From the NCBI RefSeq assembly GCF_026552795.1, contig NZ_JANFPI010000003.1:186001-250000 (forward strand): a stretch of 64,000 nucleotides of DNA, in the 5' to 3' direction. Position numbers and translations under genes: made by a program. Shown one piece after another: positions 24,918-35,466 of this stretch; the first letter of the stretch is position 1; each line of letters opens with the position of its first letter. Below the pieces are notes generated by a model. That model searched no databases. It was not told the origin of the DNA and saw only the letters and a program-made list of their open reading frames with translations. This stretch comes from Ectorhizobium quercum. GTDB lineage: Bacteria > Pseudomonadota > Alphaproteobacteria > Rhizobiales > Rhizobiaceae.

Positions 24918-26345
24918 TCACGCGCCCCAACCGACGACGCTCTTGATCTCTAGGAAATCGTGGACGCCCCATTCGGCATATTCGCGGCCGTTGCCGGACT
25001 GCTTGTAGCCGCCGAAGGAGGAGCGGGTGTCCCAGTCGGGATAGTTGACATAGACGGAACCGGCGCGCATGCGGGCCGCGACCCTGCGGGCGTGGTCAAT
25101 ATCCTGCGACTGCACATAGGCCGCCAGCCCGTAAACCGTGTCGTTGGCGATGCGTATGGCATCCTCCTCGTCCTCGTAGGAGAGGATCGACAGGACGGGG
25201 CCGAAAATCTCCTCGCGGGCGATTGTCATGTCGGGCGTCACATGGCCGAAGACGGTGGGGCGGATATAGTAGCCGCGGTTCAGCCCTTCGGGACGGCCCG
25301 GGCCGCCGATCACCAGCGTCGCGCCTTCCTCGATGCCGCTGGCGATCAGGCGCTGGATCTTGTCGTACTGCACCTGGCTGACGACGGGACCGAGATCGGT
25401 CTCGTCGGCACGCGGATCGCCCACCCTGAATTTTTCCGCCGCCGTTCTGGCGATGGCCAGCGCCTCGTCGTGGCGGTCGGCCGGCACCAGCATCCGGGTC
25501 GGCGCGTCGCAGGACTGGCCGCTGTTGGAGAAGCAGCCGTCGACGCCCAGGGCGACCGCCGTCTCGAAATCCGCATCCGGCAGGATGATGTTCGCCGACT
25601 TGCCGCCGAGTTCCTGCGCCACGCGCTTCACCGTGTCGGCCGCCGTCTTGGCGACGATGATGCCCGCCCGCGTCGAGCCGGTGAAGGACACCATGTCGAC
25701 ATCCAGATGGCCGGCCATGACCTGCCCGACCTCCGGCCCCGTGCCGTTGACGAGGTTGAACACGCCCTTCGGCACGCCCGCCGCCTCCATGATCTCGGCG
25801 AAGACGATGCCACTGATCGGCGCGATTTCCGAGGGCTTCAGCACGACCGTGCAGCCGGCGGCAATCGCCGGGGCCACCTTGCAGACGATCTGGTTGAGCG
25901 GCCAGTTCCACGGCGTGATCAGCGCGCAGACCCCGACCGGCTCCTTGAGGATCGTCGTCGCGCCGCGCCTGGCGGAAAACGCGTAGGCCTCCAGCGCCTC
26001 GATGGTCGCTTCCATGTGCGCACGGCCCGCCCATGCCTGGGAATCGCGGGCAAAGGCGAGCGGCGCGCCCATCTCCTGCGACACGGCCTGCGCGATATCC
26101 TCAAAGCGGGCGTTATAGATCTCGAGAATGCGCTTCAGCAGCGCCAGCCGCTCGGCCTTGGGCGTGAAGGCAAAGCTTACGAACGCTTCCTTCGCTGCCG
26201 CGACGGCCTTGTCGACATCGGCGGCCGAACCGGTGGAAATCTGCGTATATGCCTCTTCCGTCGATGGATCGATGACGTCGAGAGCCTTCGGCGTGACCGG
26301 ATCGACCCACTGGCCGTCGATAAAGAATTTGAGGTGGTTGCTCAT
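24918..26345 (-). CDS. NAD-dependent aldehyde dehydrogenase
   Basis: 475-residue aldehyde dehydrogenase. Catalytic Glu245 (QELGGKS) and Cys279 (NSGQSCDAP), the TPWNWP motif (144-149) and FTGSTRAG (221-228) are intact. The second of two adjacent ATGs (26345) is best placed after GGGGGA. The downstream PuuB-like oxidase follows after 35 bases, so the two are probably co-transcribed. The substrate is likely an aminoaldehyde or gamma-glutamyl-aminobutyraldehyde. It is a close paralogue of the dehydrogenase at 55444, with catalytic residues at identical positions. Confidence 0.92.
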   Translation of the reverse strand: MSNHLKFFIDGQWVDPVTPKALDVIDPSTEEAYTQISTGSAADVDKAVAAAKEAFVSFAFTPKAERLALLKRILEIYNARFEDIAQAVSQEMGAPLAFARDSQAWAGRAHMEATIEALEAYAFSARRGATTILKEPVGVCALITPWNWPLNQIVCKVAPAIAAGCTVVLKPSEIAPISGIVFAEIMEAAGVPKGVFNLVNGTGPEVGQVMAGHLDVDMVSFTGSTRAGIIVAKTAADTVKRVAQELGGKSANIILPDADFETAVALGVDGCFSNSGQSCDAPTRMLVPADRHDEALAIARTAAEKFRVGDPRADETDLGPVVSQVQYDKIQRLIASGIEEGATLVIGGPGRPEGLNRGYYIRPTVFGHVTPDMTIAREEIFGPVLSILSYEDEEDAIRIANDTVYGLAAYVQSQDIDHARRVAARMRAGSVYVNYPDWDTRSSFGGYKQSGNGREYAEWGVHDFLEIKSVVGWGA

Positions 26346-26517
26346 CATGTTCCCCCGTTTCAAGAGTGTCAGGCCGGCAGGATGGAGCAAGCCGCTCCGG
26401 CCCGCAAGGCGGCGAAGGTCGCCTCGCCCGAAGAGAACACCGGCAATTGCGCCGGACATTTGAATTTTCGGGAAAAGCCGATATCGTGCAACCCGTGATC
26501 ATGGATGGAGTACGCGA

Positions 26518-26736
26518 TTGAGACGCCCGATCCGGGTGGGGTTCTGGCTCGTTCTTGCGCTCGCCAGCGCCTGCCTTTTCCTCACGCGCTACTGGATTCA
26601 CCGGGACTGCATTGCCGCGGCCCGTTCAAGCTGCACCACCGCCGATGGCGCCAATCTGACAGCAGGCGGCATGCTCTGGGGGCCATTGGCCTTCGTTTTC
26701 CTCCTGGCGGCGGCTCTGGCCGCCCGCAAAAGGTAG
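26518..26736 (+). CDS. Small two-helix membrane protein, unknown function
   Basis: 72-residue protein with TTG start. GGAG at 26507-26510 is seven bases before the TTG, which supports translation. Two hydrophobic stretches (about 8-25 and 50-68) flank a short loop with two cysteines (HRDCIAAARSSCTT), and the protein ends ALAARKR, a positive-inside tail. No family is recognised. It is divergent from the aldehyde dehydrogenase gene and convergent with the fru operon. A chance frame is possible, but membrane pattern, ribosome site and lack of competing genes favour a real small gene. Confidence 0.5.
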   Translation: MRRPIRVGFWLVLALASACLFLTRYWIHRDCIAAARSSCTTADGANLTAGGMLWGPLAFVFLLAAALAARKR

Positions 26737-26891
26737 CGGTCTCCGGTCGATCATCACCGCTTGCCGGCCATTTCGCGCTTCATGCGATCGACGGGAAAGG
26801 CGCTGGCCGCCGCCTTCGACGGAAATGCGCGACCGGGACGCCGGCAGGCGAACAAACGGCCGGGCACCCAGGGCACCCAGCCGGCAAGAAT

Positions 26892-26916
26892 GCGGGGACA
26901 TGTCCGATGTCCCCGC
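26892..26916 (-). terminator. Probable terminator of the fru operon
   Basis: GCGGGGACAT (26892-26901) pairs perfectly with ATGTCCCCGC (26907-26916) around a 5-base loop, 14 bases beyond the fruA stop on the minus strand. The following minus-strand bases read ATTCTT, a weak T-rich tail. It could also end transcripts from the small plus-strand gene. Confidence 0.6.
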
Positions 26917-26930
26917 CAATCTCCATTGGT

Positions 26931-28679
26931 TCAGGCCTGGGCGGGAACCGCCACCGGAGCGGCGGACCGCTTGAGAATCCCGAGCGCGGCGGTCGAGACC
27001 AGCGTGCCGACGACCAGCGCGATGACGAAACCCGTGAGGTTGGACACCGCATTGGGGATCGGCAGGACGAAGATACCGCCATGCGGCACCCTGAGTTCGA
27101 CCGCGAGCGCCATGCAGATCGCGCCCGCCACGGCAGACCCCGCGATCAACGAGGGGATGACGCGCAGCGGATCGCGCGCGGCGAAGGGGATCGCCCCTTC
27201 GGTGACGAAGGCGAGGCCGAGAACGAAGGCCGCGTTGCCGGCCTCGCGCTCGTCCGCCGTGAAGCGGGTCGGGAACAGCCGGCAGGCCAGCGCCAGCGCC
27301 AGCGGCGGGGTCATGCCGGCGCACATGATCGCCGCCATCGGCTGGGTGACGCCCGAGGAGATGAGCGCGGTGCCGAAGGCATAGGCCGCCTTGTTGACCG
27401 GCCCGCCCATGTCCACCGCCATCATGCCGCCGAGGATGAGGCCGAGGATCGCGGCCGAAGAGCCCTGCATGCCCTGAAGCCAGGCGGTCATCGCCGCCAG
27501 AAGCCGGGCGGTCGGCGTGCCGACGACATAGTACATCAAAAGCCCGGTGACTGCCGTGGCCAGCAGCGGCAGGATGAGAACCGGCATCAGACCGGCAAGG
27601 TTCTTCGGCAGGCGGATGGTCCGGGTCAGCGCCAGCACGGTATAGCCGGCAATGAAGCCAGCAGCGATGCCACCGAGGAAGCCCGCCTCGATACTGGTCG
27701 CGATCAGGCCGCCGACCATTCCCGGCGCGATGCCGGGCCGGTCGGCGATGGAATAGGCGATATAGCCCCCCAGCGCCGGCACCATCAGCGCGAAGGCGCC
27801 CTTCGAGCCGATCTGGAACAGCGTCCATCCCAGCGTACCCTCGTACTGGTCCTCATAGACATAAATGCCGCCGAGCGCGAAGGCGATGGCGATCAGCAGG
27901 CCGCCCGCCACCACGAAGGGCAGCATGAACGATACGCCAGTCATCAGGTGCCTGTAGACGCCGGCCTTGTCCGCGCCGGACGAGGCGCCGTCCGCCTCGG
28001 AAGCAGCCCCGGCGGCGGCATCCTGCACCCTCGCCTCGGCCAGCGCCCGCCGGATCAGCCCGGCCCCGTCGGTGATGGCCGGCTTGGTCGGGGACAGGAA
28101 GACGCGCTTTCCGGCAAAGCGCGCCAGATCCACCTGCTTGTCGGCGGCGATGACGACGAGATCGGCCTCGGCGATTTCGGCCGGGGTCAGCCCGTCCTGC
28201 GCACCGACCGACCCTTGCGTTTCCACCCGGATGGCATGGCCGAGCACCTTCGCGCCGCCCTGCAACCCCTCGGCCGCCATGAACGTATGGGCGATGCCGG
28301 TCGGGCAGGATGTGACGGCGACGATCTTCAGCGGTCCGGCGGCCACAGCCGGAGCGGCAGCGTTCTGCGTGCCGGCCGGCTTGCCGTTCGCCGCCCGGGC
28401 GAGTACGCCGTCGGCATCCGCCAGCACCTCGTCCAGCGTCGCGCGATGGACGGTGGCGCCTGCAAGATGCGTGTCGTCCACGCCCTCGCCGACGATCAGC
28501 ACCGTTCCCGCGCCGCCCAGCTTGCCGGGGTCGAGCGGGTCGAGAACCGAGTCGGCCGTCCGCACTTCCACTTCAATGGTGCGGCCCGCAGCGGCCGCGG
28601 CCTTTCTCAGCGCCTCGCGGGCCAGCACCGCATGGGTGCCCTTGTCGCCGCCGCCGATGATCGCAAGTATGTCTGCCAT
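26931..28679 (-). CDS. fruA: PTS fructose-specific IIBC component
   Basis: 582-residue fructose permease of the phosphotransferase system. An N-terminal IIB'-like domain (about 1-95) is followed by the active IIB domain with phospho-accepting Cys125 in VTSCPTGIAHTF, then the IIC membrane domain (from about residue 230) with eight to ten hydrophobic segments. GGGAGG precedes the ATG. It imports fructose and phosphorylates it to fructose 1-phosphate, using phosphate from FruB. It is the last gene of fruBKA, 26 bases after fruK, in the usual proteobacterial order. Confidence 0.95.
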   Translation of the reverse strand: MADILAIIGGGDKGTHAVLAREALRKAAAAAGRTIEVEVRTADSVLDPLDPGKLGGAGTVLIVGEGVDDTHLAGATVHRATLDEVLADADGVLARAANGKPAGTQNAAAPAVAAGPLKIVAVTSCPTGIAHTFMAAEGLQGGAKVLGHAIRVETQGSVGAQDGLTPAEIAEADLVVIAADKQVDLARFAGKRVFLSPTKPAITDGAGLIRRALAEARVQDAAAGAASEADGASSGADKAGVYRHLMTGVSFMLPFVVAGGLLIAIAFALGGIYVYEDQYEGTLGWTLFQIGSKGAFALMVPALGGYIAYSIADRPGIAPGMVGGLIATSIEAGFLGGIAAGFIAGYTVLALTRTIRLPKNLAGLMPVLILPLLATAVTGLLMYYVVGTPTARLLAAMTAWLQGMQGSSAAILGLILGGMMAVDMGGPVNKAAYAFGTALISSGVTQPMAAIMCAGMTPPLALALACRLFPTRFTADEREAGNAAFVLGLAFVTEGAIPFAARDPLRVIPSLIAGSAVAGAICMALAVELRVPHGGIFVLPIPNAVSNLTGFVIALVVGTLVSTAALGILKRSAAPVAVPAQA

Positions 28680-28705
28680 TTCCCGCCCTCCCTTTTCCGT
28701 TTGCG

Positions 28706-29688
28706 TTATCTGTTTGCGCCAGCCGACGCAGGCTCTGCCGCCCAGTCCGCCGCCGGAGTGATCATGACCCGGCGCATCAGCGCCTCCACCTCGTCCCTGC
28801 CCGGCAGGTTGGGGCCGGAAAGGGTCAGTTTCGCAGCGGCGAAGGCCGTGCCCTGCCGCGCCGTTTCCTCAAGGCCCTTGCCCTCGGCCAGCGCCGCGGC
28901 GATGCCTGCCACCATAGCGTCGCCCGCGCCGACACTGCTGCCGCCCCTGACCTCGGGGAGCCGGGCATGCAGCGCGCCTTCCCGATTGCAGAAAAGCGCA
29001 CCGTCCGCGCCGAGCGAGACCACGACCAGCGCGACGCCCCGGTCGTGCAGGCCGGATGCCGCCGTAAGAACGTCGTTCGGCCCGACCAGCGGATGGCCGG
29101 CCCAGTCCTCGATTTCATGGCGGTTCGGTTTAACCACATCCGGCATGTCCCCTGCGGATGCGGCCAGCGCCCGGGTGAGCGGCGCGCCGCTGGTGTCGAG
29201 AACGACCTGCGCGCCGGCACGGCGCAACAGGAGGACGAGATCGGCGCAGGTCTCTTCCGAAAGACCAGGAGGCAGGCTGCCCGAGACGACCGCCACGTCC
29301 CCCGCCGCCACGGCGGAAAGAGACGCGCGCACCTCGTCCAGCGCCGCGGCACCGGCGGCAAAGCCGGGCAGGTTGATGTCGGTCGTCTCGCCCGCCGCCA
29401 CCAGCTTGATGTTCGTGCGCGTTTCGCCCGGAACCCGGACCATCACATCGGCGATGTCCTTGTCGGCGAACAATGCCTCGAAGGCCGCCGCATTGTCGCG
29501 GCCGAGCAGGCCGAGCGCCTCGATCCTTGCTCGGCCACCGAACCAGTCGGCGAGGCAGGAGGCGACGTTCACGCCCTTGCCGCCGGCATTGCGCCGCACC
29601 GAGGCAGCGCGGTGAACTTCGCCGGGGACCAGCCGGTCGAGCTGCACGGTCTGGTCGATGGCCGGATTGAGGGTGACGGTGCGCAGGA

Positions 29689-29692
<4 letters not shown>
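28706..29692 (-). CDS. fruK: 1-phosphofructokinase
   Basis: 328-residue PfkB-family kinase converting fructose 1-phosphate and ATP to fructose 1,6-bisphosphate. The N-terminal signature TLNPAIDQTV, the glycine-rich GGKGVNVA motif (about 36-43) and the C-terminal GAGDAMVAG with the catalytic aspartate are present. The ATG at 29692 overlaps the fruB stop (ATGA), so translation is coupled. A longer frame to 29749 runs inside fruB and is not used. Confidence 0.95.
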
Positions 29693-32208
<2,516 letters not shown>

Positions 32209-32238
32209 CCCTTTCCTCCCAAGGTTGGTCAGGTGTTA

Positions 32239-32252
32239 TGAAAACGTTTCCA
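32239..32252. promoter_or_regulatory. LacI/FruR-type operator near fruB
   Basis: TGAAAACGTTTCCA, a near-palindrome around AAACGTTT, lies 31 bases upstream of the fruB start. It closely resembles the Cra/FruR-type consensus TGAAACGTTTCA, and the neighbouring regulator is of the LacI family. Repression of fruBKA lifted by a fructose phosphate is the likely effect. Confidence 0.72.
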
Positions 32253-32358
32253 GTTTACCTTGTCAAAAGGAATCTTCCAGCCGCAACAGGGCATGTTTCC
32301 CCGGGATTCGGCACGCGGGAGCCATCGAAAGAGCATCCGGATCGCTTTCGCGTTGTAT

Positions 32359-32372
32359 TACAAGCGTTTCCT
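32359..32372. promoter_or_regulatory. Weak third operator-like site
   Basis: TACAAGCGTTTCCT shares only its right half (CGTTTCC) with the two strong operators in this gap. It sits between them and could be an auxiliary site, but the match is poor. Confidence 0.3.
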
Positions 32373-32452
32373 CATCCGATTCCGCTTTCCCGGAGACGCA
32401 GGAAATTCCACTTGAGCGACGCGACAAAGTAGCGCATTCTCGATGCCGGGAT

Positions 32453-32466
32453 TGGAAACGTTTGCA
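32453..32466. promoter_or_regulatory. LacI/FruR-type operator at the regulator start
   Basis: TGGAAACGTTTGCA, palindromic around AAACGTTT, ends only 5 bases before the ATG of the LacI-family regulator. Binding here would block its own transcription or translation start, suggesting autoregulation. Confidence 0.72.
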
Positions 32467-32471
32467 CTCAC

Positions 32472-33452
32472 ATGACGATCAGCATCAAGGATGTGGCGCG
32501 CATAGCCGGAGTCGCGCCCTCGACGGTTTCCCGCGCACTCGGCAAGGGCCCGGTCAGCGACGCGGTGCGCGAGCGGGTGCTCGCCGCCGTCCGCACGACC
32601 GGCTACCGGCCGAACCTCGCCGCACGGCGGCTCCGGTCGCGGCATACGGGCACGGTCGGCCTGATCGTCGCGGATATCCGCAATCCCTTCTTCACGGCCG
32701 TCTGTCGCGCGGTCGAGGACGCGGCCTACCGGAAAGGGATGCGCGTCATCCTGTGCAACACCGACGAGGACCCGGAGCGGGAGGCGATGTATCTCGGCCT
32801 CATGGCGGAGGAGCGCGTGACTGGCGTCATTCTCGCCCCCACCCGGGGCGCAAGGGTGCGGCTGGAGACGCCGCTCGGCTTCCCTGTCGTGTTGCTCGAC
32901 CGCGCGGAGGCGCGCGGCTACGACACCGTCGTGCTCGACAATGCCCGCGCGGTCGCGGACCTCGTCGATCATCTGGTCGCGCAGGGCTACCGGCGCATCG
33001 GCGGGCTGTTCGGAGCCACATCGGCGACGGGCGTGGAGCGCCGCGCGGCATTCCTCGCGGCCATGTCGCAGCACGGCCTGGTTGCGGACGCGCGAAGCGC
33101 GCTGCCCTCCGTCGGGGACGGCATTGCGACGATCGGCGCCTGGCTGGACGAGACGGAGCGGCCGGAAGCGCTGCTCGTTTCCAACGGTCTTTTTCTGGAA
33201 GCCGCGATGAAGGCCGCACGGGAAAGGCGGATCGCCCTGCCCGCCGGCCTGGCGCTGGCGGGCTTCGACGACGAAAGCTGGACGTCGCTCGTCGAACCGG
33301 GGATCACGGTCATCCGCCAGCCCGTCGAGACGATGGGAGCCGAGGCGATGTCGCTTCTGGCCGCTCGGATCGCCCGGCCCGACGCGCCCACGCGCACGGT
33401 GGTGCTCACGGGACGCTTCATCCCCCGCGGCTCGACCGCTCCCCGTGAATGA
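32472..33452 (+). CDS. LacI-family regulator of the fru operon (FruR-like)
   Basis: 326-residue repressor with N-terminal helix-turn-helix (residues 3-25, IKDVARIAGVAPSTVSRAL), hinge helix region (NLAARRLRS) and a periplasmic-binding-like effector domain. It is divergent from fruBKA with two LacI-type operators in the 263-base gap, so it most likely represses the fru operon and itself, with fructose 1-phosphate or a related sugar phosphate as inducer. The leader has no clear Shine-Dalgarno; an operator occupies the place where one would be. Called fruR-like by context, not by close identity to enteric Cra. Confidence 0.9.
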   Translation: MTISIKDVARIAGVAPSTVSRALGKGPVSDAVRERVLAAVRTTGYRPNLAARRLRSRHTGTVGLIVADIRNPFFTAVCRAVEDAAYRKGMRVILCNTDEDPEREAMYLGLMAEERVTGVILAPTRGARVRLETPLGFPVVLLDRAEARGYDTVVLDNARAVADLVDHLVAQGYRRIGGLFGATSATGVERRAAFLAAMSQHGLVADARSALPSVGDGIATIGAWLDETERPEALLVSNGLFLEAAMKAARERRIALPAGLALAGFDDESWTSLVEPGITVIRQPVETMGAEAMSLLAARIARPDAPTRTVVLTGRFIPRGSTAPRE

Positions 33453-33550
33453 CACGACGCCGGTGACGCGGAACCCGTCAAGGTGCGTAAAGCCGGTGTC
33501 CTTTCGAAGACCGCAGCCGTTGCGTCCCGTGTTCCGGTTCTCAATCCGAT

Positions 33551-35161
33551 TCAGCCGGCACCGGTGACGTAGGTCGACGACAGGCTGCCCGACAGCCCGT
33601 CGGCAACGGTGATGTAATCGTGAACCCTCTTGTTGACGACCGTCAGCTGGGGCGCGGAGACGAGGGTGATATCCGGCAGGTCTCGGGCGATGATATCCTG
33701 CATCCTGTTGAAGAGCTCGACGCGCGTGGCATGGTCGTTCTCGATTGCGGCCTGCTCGAAAATGGCATCGATCTCCGGGTTGTTATAGCCCGATCCGTTG
33801 GAGAAAGGCACGCCCGGCTTGAAATTCTTCGACCAGTAGAGACGCTGGACGCCGATCGTCGGGTCGAACGTGTTGCCCATGCCGTTGGTGACGAAAGCGA
33901 AATCCCGGTCCGTATAGACCCGCTTCAGCCAGGTCGGCACATCCTGTCCCCTCAGATTGATCTTCACGCCGATCCGGGCGAGGGAGTCGCGCAGATAGTC
34001 GCCGATGCGCGTATAGGTCTCGCCATAGGGCATGACGTCGTGCGGGACCTCGAAGCGAATGCCGTCCGCCCCGCGCGGGTAGCCCGCCTCGTCGAGCAAT
34101 CCCTCGGCCCGGGCGGGGTCGAAGGCGTAGACCGGCACGTTCGGATTGTGGAAGGATTTCAGGAAAGGACTGATCGGGCTCGGCGCCGGAACGGCATAGC
34201 CGTAAAAGGCGATATCGGCGATCTTCTGCCGGTCGATGGCATGGGCCACCGCCTGACGGACCTTGTCGTGCCGGAAGAACTCGTTTTCGAGATTGAATTC
34301 GATCCGGTAGACGACCGGCGAATAATCGCCGCCGCGGTCGTCGACCGTCAGATCGGGCAGCGACTTCAGGCGCTCGATCTGGCTGAGCGATACCGGTGTA
34401 TCAGGGGCGACATCGACCTCGCCGGCCTCGAGGGCGGCCAGACGCGCGCCGGCATCGGGAATGAACTTGATCACGATGCGGTCGAGATAGGGCTTGCCCC
34501 GGTCCCAGTAATCGGGATTGCGCTCCAGGATGATGTGGCTGCCGTTCACCCATTCGCGGAAGATGAAAGGCCCCGTTCCGACCGGCGCGCGGCTGTTGGC
34601 GTGACCGCCGAGATCCGTCGCCCCCTCATAGACATGCCGCGGAACGATCGGCGATTCGCTCGCCTGCAACGCGCCGAGAAGATAGGGCGCCGGCTTCGAC
34701 AGCCGGATGATCGCCGTATGGGCGTCAGGCGTCGCGACCTCCGTCACGCTGGAGAACGTCGCGCGGCCGCGCGGATGTACCTCCTTGAGGGCCAGGATGG
34801 AGAACGCCACATCTTCCGAGGTGAAATCCTCGCCGTCGTGCCACTTCACGCCGGTGCGCAGCTTGAACGTATATTCCAGGCCGTCGTCGCTGACATGCCA
34901 TTCCGTGGCGAGTTGCGGAACGGGTTTGAAATCGTCGAGCGCGTAGGCAAGAAGGCCTTCGGTCACTTTGCCGCTCACGCGGGTCGTCGGTCCCGCCGTA
35001 TGGGCAAGCGTGACCAGCGTCGGCGGCTCGGGCTGGATCAGAAGGTTCAGCGTTCCGCCGGCAACTGGTTCCTCCGCCCCGGCGCGGCCCGCCAACGGGA
35101 GCGCGCCGCTGAGTGCGGTGAATGCGAGAAGGGTGTTGAACTGCCGCCTGCGAATGTCCAT
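33551..35161 (-). CDS. Orphan peptide/nickel-type ABC binding protein (Tat signal)
   Basis: 536-residue family 5 solute-binding protein (DppA/OppA-like). The N-terminus MDIRRRQFNTLLAF carries a twin-arginine motif followed by a hydrophobic stretch and cleavage near AGRAGA-EE, so Tat export is expected. The mature protein shows the family segments PEPPTL, DGLEYTFKLRTGVKWHDGEDF and TGPFIFREW. ATG 35161 follows AGGAAGAGGAT. No matching permease or ATPase gene is adjacent; neighbours are fru and gcd. It may serve a transporter encoded elsewhere or act with a sensor. Confidence 0.9.
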   Translation of the reverse strand: MDIRRRQFNTLLAFTALSGALPLAGRAGAEEPVAGGTLNLLIQPEPPTLVTLAHTAGPTTRVSGKVTEGLLAYALDDFKPVPQLATEWHVSDDGLEYTFKLRTGVKWHDGEDFTSEDVAFSILALKEVHPRGRATFSSVTEVATPDAHTAIIRLSKPAPYLLGALQASESPIVPRHVYEGATDLGGHANSRAPVGTGPFIFREWVNGSHIILERNPDYWDRGKPYLDRIVIKFIPDAGARLAALEAGEVDVAPDTPVSLSQIERLKSLPDLTVDDRGGDYSPVVYRIEFNLENEFFRHDKVRQAVAHAIDRQKIADIAFYGYAVPAPSPISPFLKSFHNPNVPVYAFDPARAEGLLDEAGYPRGADGIRFEVPHDVMPYGETYTRIGDYLRDSLARIGVKINLRGQDVPTWLKRVYTDRDFAFVTNGMGNTFDPTIGVQRLYWSKNFKPGVPFSNGSGYNNPEIDAIFEQAAIENDHATRVELFNRMQDIIARDLPDITLVSAPQLTVVNKRVHDYITVADGLSGSLSSTYVTGAG

Positions 35162-35466
35162 GCCTATCCTCTTCCTGATCGCCGCACAGCCGGGTTGACG
35201 GCCAATCGTGGAACGCGATCCGATGGCGAGGATCATTGGCCGGAAGAGCGCTTTTTTGAAGAAAGTTTTTCTTTCCCACCTGGAATAAAATTTTGCGATT
35301 ATCGCGCTCGAGATCGGCGCAGGAGAATATTTTTAAATTCGACGCCGGTCATGGAGATTTTTATTTGCGTATCCAGCCCTTTTAGAATGGCACGTGCCGA
35401 TAAAAAAAGGCAGGCCCCGGTCGGAACAGGAGCCTGCCTTTATCAGTCACGGCCTGGGCTGGCTGT
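35162..35466. other. AT-rich gap between two minus-strand genes
   Basis: 305 bases holding the presumed leader and promoter of the orphan binding-protein gene on the left and the gcd terminator on the right. Poly-T/poly-A tracts around 35255-35340 make it AT-rich. No gene is supported. Confidence 0.5.
35402..35441 (-). terminator. Intrinsic terminator of gcd
   Basis: A 10-bp perfect stem (35406-35415 with 35432-35441, AAAGGCAGGC/GCCTGCCTTT) lies 25 bases past the gcd stop. On the minus strand it continues into seven T residues (35402-35408), giving a strong Rho-independent terminator. Confidence 0.88.

Noticed and set aside
26505..29615. Long plus-strand open frame (about 1036 codons) over fruA and fruK
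   Set aside because: Antisense shadow of the fructose PTS genes; low-complexity charged composition and no recognisable motif. Only the short separate frame at 26518 in another phase looks real.
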